A stretch of DNA of 64,000 nucleotides, taken from contig NZ_VIYJ01000001.1 of the NCBI RefSeq assembly GCF_008087085.1, forward strand, positions 620,001 through 684,000. The letters run 5' to 3'. The notes below the pieces were generated by a model. It had not been told where the DNA came from, searched no databases, and saw nothing but the letters and a program-made list of their open reading frames with translations. Source of the stretch: Nocardioides rubriscoriae (GTDB lineage Bacteria; Actinomycetota; Actinomycetes; Propionibacteriales; Nocardioidaceae). Positions 59,937 to 64,000 of this stretch are shown one piece after another (position 1 is the stretch's first letter; every line of letters begins with the position of its first letter). Position numbers and translations under genes: made by a program.

Positions 59937-61082
59937 TCACAGCCCGAGGTCGCGGCCGATGAGCTCCTTCATGATCTCGTTGGAGCCGGCCCAGATCTTC
60001 GAGACGCGGGCGTCGCGCCAGGCGCGGGCCACGCGGTACTCGTTCATGAAGCCGTAGCCGCCGTGGAGCTGGACGCAGTGGTCGAGCACGTCGTTCTGCA
60101 CCTGCGAGGTCCACCACTTGGCCTTGGCGGCGTCGACCGGGGTCAGCTCCTTCTTGGTGTGGGCGATGACGCACTGGTCGACGTAGGCCTGGGTGACGTC
60201 GATCTGCGTGACCAGCTCGGCGAGGAGGAACTTGTTGTGCTGGAAGGAGCCGATGCTCGCGCCGAAGGCCTTGCGCTCCTGGCAGTAGACGATCGTCTCG
60301 GCGAGGATCTGCTTGACGTGCGCGAGGTTGGAGATCGCGCAGCCCAGTCGCTCCTGCGGAAGGTTCTGCATCATGTGGATGAAGCCGTTGTCGAGCTCGC
60401 CGACGATGTCGGCGTCGGTGACGCGGACGTTCTCGAAGAACAGCTCGGCGGTGTCGGACTCGTCCTGGCCGACCTTGTCGAGCTTGCGGCCGCGGCTGAA
60501 GCCCTCGGCGGCCGTGGGCAGCGCGAAGAGAGTGATGCCGCGGGCCTTCTTCTCGGGCGAGGTGCGCACCGCGGTCACCACGACGTCGGCGGAGTAGCCG
60601 TTGGTGATGAAGGTCTTGGAGCCGTTGACGACCCAGTCGTCGCCGTCGCGGACGGCGGTGGTCTTGAGCGCGGCGAGGTCGGACCCGCCGGACGGCTCGG
60701 TCATGCCGATCGCGAGGAGCACCTCCCCGGCGGCGACGCCGGGCAGCAGCCGCTTGCGCTGCTCGTCGGTGCCGAGCTCGACGATGTAGGGGGCGGTGAT
60801 GTCGGCGTGGATGCCCCAGCAGGAGCCGAGGGCCGCGTTGACCTTGTTCATCTCCTCGGCCAGGACGGCGTTGAACCGGTAGTCGCCGGCCCCGACCCCG
60901 CCGTACTCCTCGGGGATCTCGAGACCGAGGAACCCCTGCTTGCCGGCCTCGAGCCAGAACTCGCGCGGCAGGGCCTTGTTCTTGGCGTGCTCCTCCACGT
61001 GGGGGATCACCGACCGCTCCAGGAACTCGCGGACGGATCCGCGGAAAGCCTCGTGGTCCTCGTCGTAGATCTCGCGCTTCAT
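59937..61082 (-). CDS. Acyl-CoA dehydrogenase
   Basis: A 381-residue FAD enzyme of the first step of beta-oxidation. IGMTEPSGGSDLAALKTTA and WVVNGSKTFITNG bind FAD and substrate; QERLGCAISNLAHVKQILAETIVYCQERKAFG and QLHGGYGFMNEYRVARAWRDARVSKIWAGSNEIMKELIGRDL complete the signature. The Glu of GFMNEY is the likely catalytic base, as in the long-chain/isovaleryl group. TAGGAT lies seven bases before the ATG. Single-gene unit, convergent with nothing nearby. Confidence 0.92.
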   Translation of the reverse strand: MKREIYDEDHEAFRGSVREFLERSVIPHVEEHAKNKALPREFWLEAGKQGFLGLEIPEEYGGVGAGDYRFNAVLAEEMNKVNAALGSCWGIHADITAPYIVELGTDEQRKRLLPGVAAGEVLLAIGMTEPSGGSDLAALKTTAVRDGDDWVVNGSKTFITNGYSADVVVTAVRTSPEKKARGITLFALPTAAEGFSRGRKLDKVGQDESDTAELFFENVRVTDADIVGELDNGFIHMMQNLPQERLGCAISNLAHVKQILAETIVYCQERKAFGASIGSFQHNKFLLAELVTQIDVTQAYVDQCVIAHTKKELTPVDAAKAKWWTSQVQNDVLDHCVQLHGGYGFMNEYRVARAWRDARVSKIWAGSNEIMKELIGRDLGL

Positions 61083-61089
61083 GGGCCGG

Positions 61090-61095
61090 ATCCTA
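61090..61095 (-). promoter_or_regulatory. -10 box of the acyl-CoA dehydrogenase gene (leaderless)
   Basis: TAGGAT on the minus strand, seven bases before the ATG. Confidence 0.5.
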
Positions 61096-61178
61096 CCGGC
61101 CGGTAGCCGACCCGCGGGGTGATCTCCGCGACGTCATGCTCCCCCCTACGAAGGGTTCGCGGCGCATGCCGCGTGTGC

Positions 61179-61192
61179 TTGGATCGATCCAA
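61179..61192. promoter_or_regulatory. LacI-type palindrome in the glgX promoter
   Basis: TTGGATCGATCCAA is a perfect 14-bp palindrome with the central CG of LacI/GalR-family operators. It is directly followed by a -10 box TATGCA at 61193-61198, so a bound repressor would cover the promoter. This fits control by a maltodextrin- or glucoside-sensing regulator. Confidence 0.6.
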
Positions 61193-61234
61193 TATGCATC
61201 GCCAGACGTACGCCGCGCATCACCCGGAGGCACC

Positions 61235-63451
<2,217 letters not shown>

Positions 63452-63455
63452 CCGG

Positions 63456-64000
63456 GTGACGACCACCGCAGGTGGGGTCCCGGCCAAGGTCCCGACCAAC
63501 ACCTACCGCCTGCAGGTGCGGGCGTCGTTCGACCTCCACGAGGCCGCCCGGCGCCTGCCCTACCTGCGCGACCTCGGGGTCGACTGGGTCTACCTGTCGC
63601 CGCTGCTGGAGGCCGAGCCCGGCTCCGACCACGGTTACGACGTCGTGCGTCACGACCGGATCGACCCGGCCCGCGGCGGTCGCGAGGGCTTCGACACCTT
63701 CGTCGCCGAGGCCCGGCGCCTCGGCCTGGGCATCCTGGTCGACATCGTGCCCAACCACGTCGGCGTGGCGACCCCGTCGGCCAACGCGTGGTGGTGGGAC
63801 CTGCTCGACCGCGGGCGCGACTCGCGCTACGCCGAGGCCTTCGACGTCGACTGGGACGCAGGTGACGGCCGGGTCCGAGTGCCCGTGGTCGGCGACGGCG
63901 ACGAGGCCTCGGTCGAGCGCACGCCCGAGGGCGTGACCTACCACGACCACCGCTTCCCGGCCGGCGACGGCTTCGAGCTGGTGTCGTGGCGCGCCGCTGA
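63456..64000 (+). CDS. treY: Malto-oligosyltrehalose synthase TreY (3' truncated)
   Basis: The first 181 codons of a GH13 protein; the frame is open to the window end. VPTNTYRLQVRASFDLHEAARRLPYLRDLGVDWVYLSPLLEAEPGSDHGYDVV and LGILVDIVPNHVGVATPSANAWWWDLLDRGRDSRYAEAFDVDW are diagnostic of TreY, which turns the reducing end of a maltodextrin into a trehalosyl unit. treZ should follow. GTG start four bases after the glgX stop, so the two are one operon. Confidence 0.94.
   Translation, partial: MTTTAGGVPAKVPTNTYRLQVRASFDLHEAARRLPYLRDLGVDWVYLSPLLEAEPGSDHGYDVVRHDRIDPARGGREGFDTFVAEARRLGLGILVDIVPNHVGVATPSANAWWWDLLDRGRDSRYAEAFDVDWDAGDGRVRVPVVGDGDEASVERTPEGVTYHDHRFPAGDGFELVSWRAA

Overview
The window is a high-G+C chromosomal segment of an actinobacterium, most likely of the Nocardioides/Nocardioidaceae type. 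The evidence is mshC (mycothiol synthesis), a WhiB regulator, a type VII (ESX) secretion locus with WXG100 proteins, GTG starts, many 4-nt ATGA/GTGA stop-start overlaps, and many genes whose start codon lies 6-8 bases after a TAnnnT box (leaderless promoters). No phage, transposase, plasmid or CRISPR feature is visible. Almost all of the window is coding.

About 1-12.7 kb matches, from memory, the gene order around Mycobacterium tuberculosis Rv3676-Rv3683: metallo-beta-lactamase-fold hydrolase, RidA protein, a tiny DUF4177-like gene, two ArsA-family ATPases, a WhiB4/WblA-type regulator, a class A penicillin-binding protein and a metallophosphoesterase. Here an ECF41 sigma factor/epimerase pair and a 3-oxoacid CoA-transferase pair sit inside the block, and a YqeY gene sits before the phosphoesterase. 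tRNA-Pro(CGG) follows. Between a small membrane protein and asd lies a non-coding array of five 114-bp tandem repeats, each able to fold into a long hairpin. asd and lysC (with a probable internal start for a beta subunit) make aspartate semialdehyde. Then come DUF5063, recR, ybaB, dnaX, SRP RNA and tRNA-Ser(GGA).

About 20.9-34.1 kb is a type VII secretion locus. A fused EccC ATPase is divergent from a leftward run: an EccD-like membrane protein, two WXG100 substrates, EccD, EccB, a mycosin that has lost catalytic His and Ser, a rhodanese-type sulfurtransferase and a Tat-type sulfatase. EccE is absent. A separate three-gene module at 46.0-48.7 kb (WXG100-like protein, possible EspG-like chaperone, and a helical/alpha-beta hydrolase-like protein without its nucleophile Ser) may be a satellite of this system.

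About 34.5-54.9 kb holds mostly housekeeping and metabolic genes: a SnoaL-like protein, a HerA-type ATPase, an envelope LytR_C protein, a CtlX hydrolase, a K+/H+-type antiporter, a Nudix hydrolase, an FAD dehydrogenase under a perfect KstR-type steroid operator, an aminotransferase, a secreted beta-propeller, a MoxR/VWA pair, mshC, tRNA-Ser(CGA), tadA and upp. About 55-64 kb holds the three-subunit proton-pumping transhydrogenase (pntAa-pntAb-pntB), thpR, a VIT-family transporter, a GNAT-like protein, an acyl-CoA dehydrogenase, and the start of a glycogen-to-trehalose operon (glgX-treY) behind a LacI-type palindrome. The first gene (5' end) and treY (3' end) are cut by the window edges.
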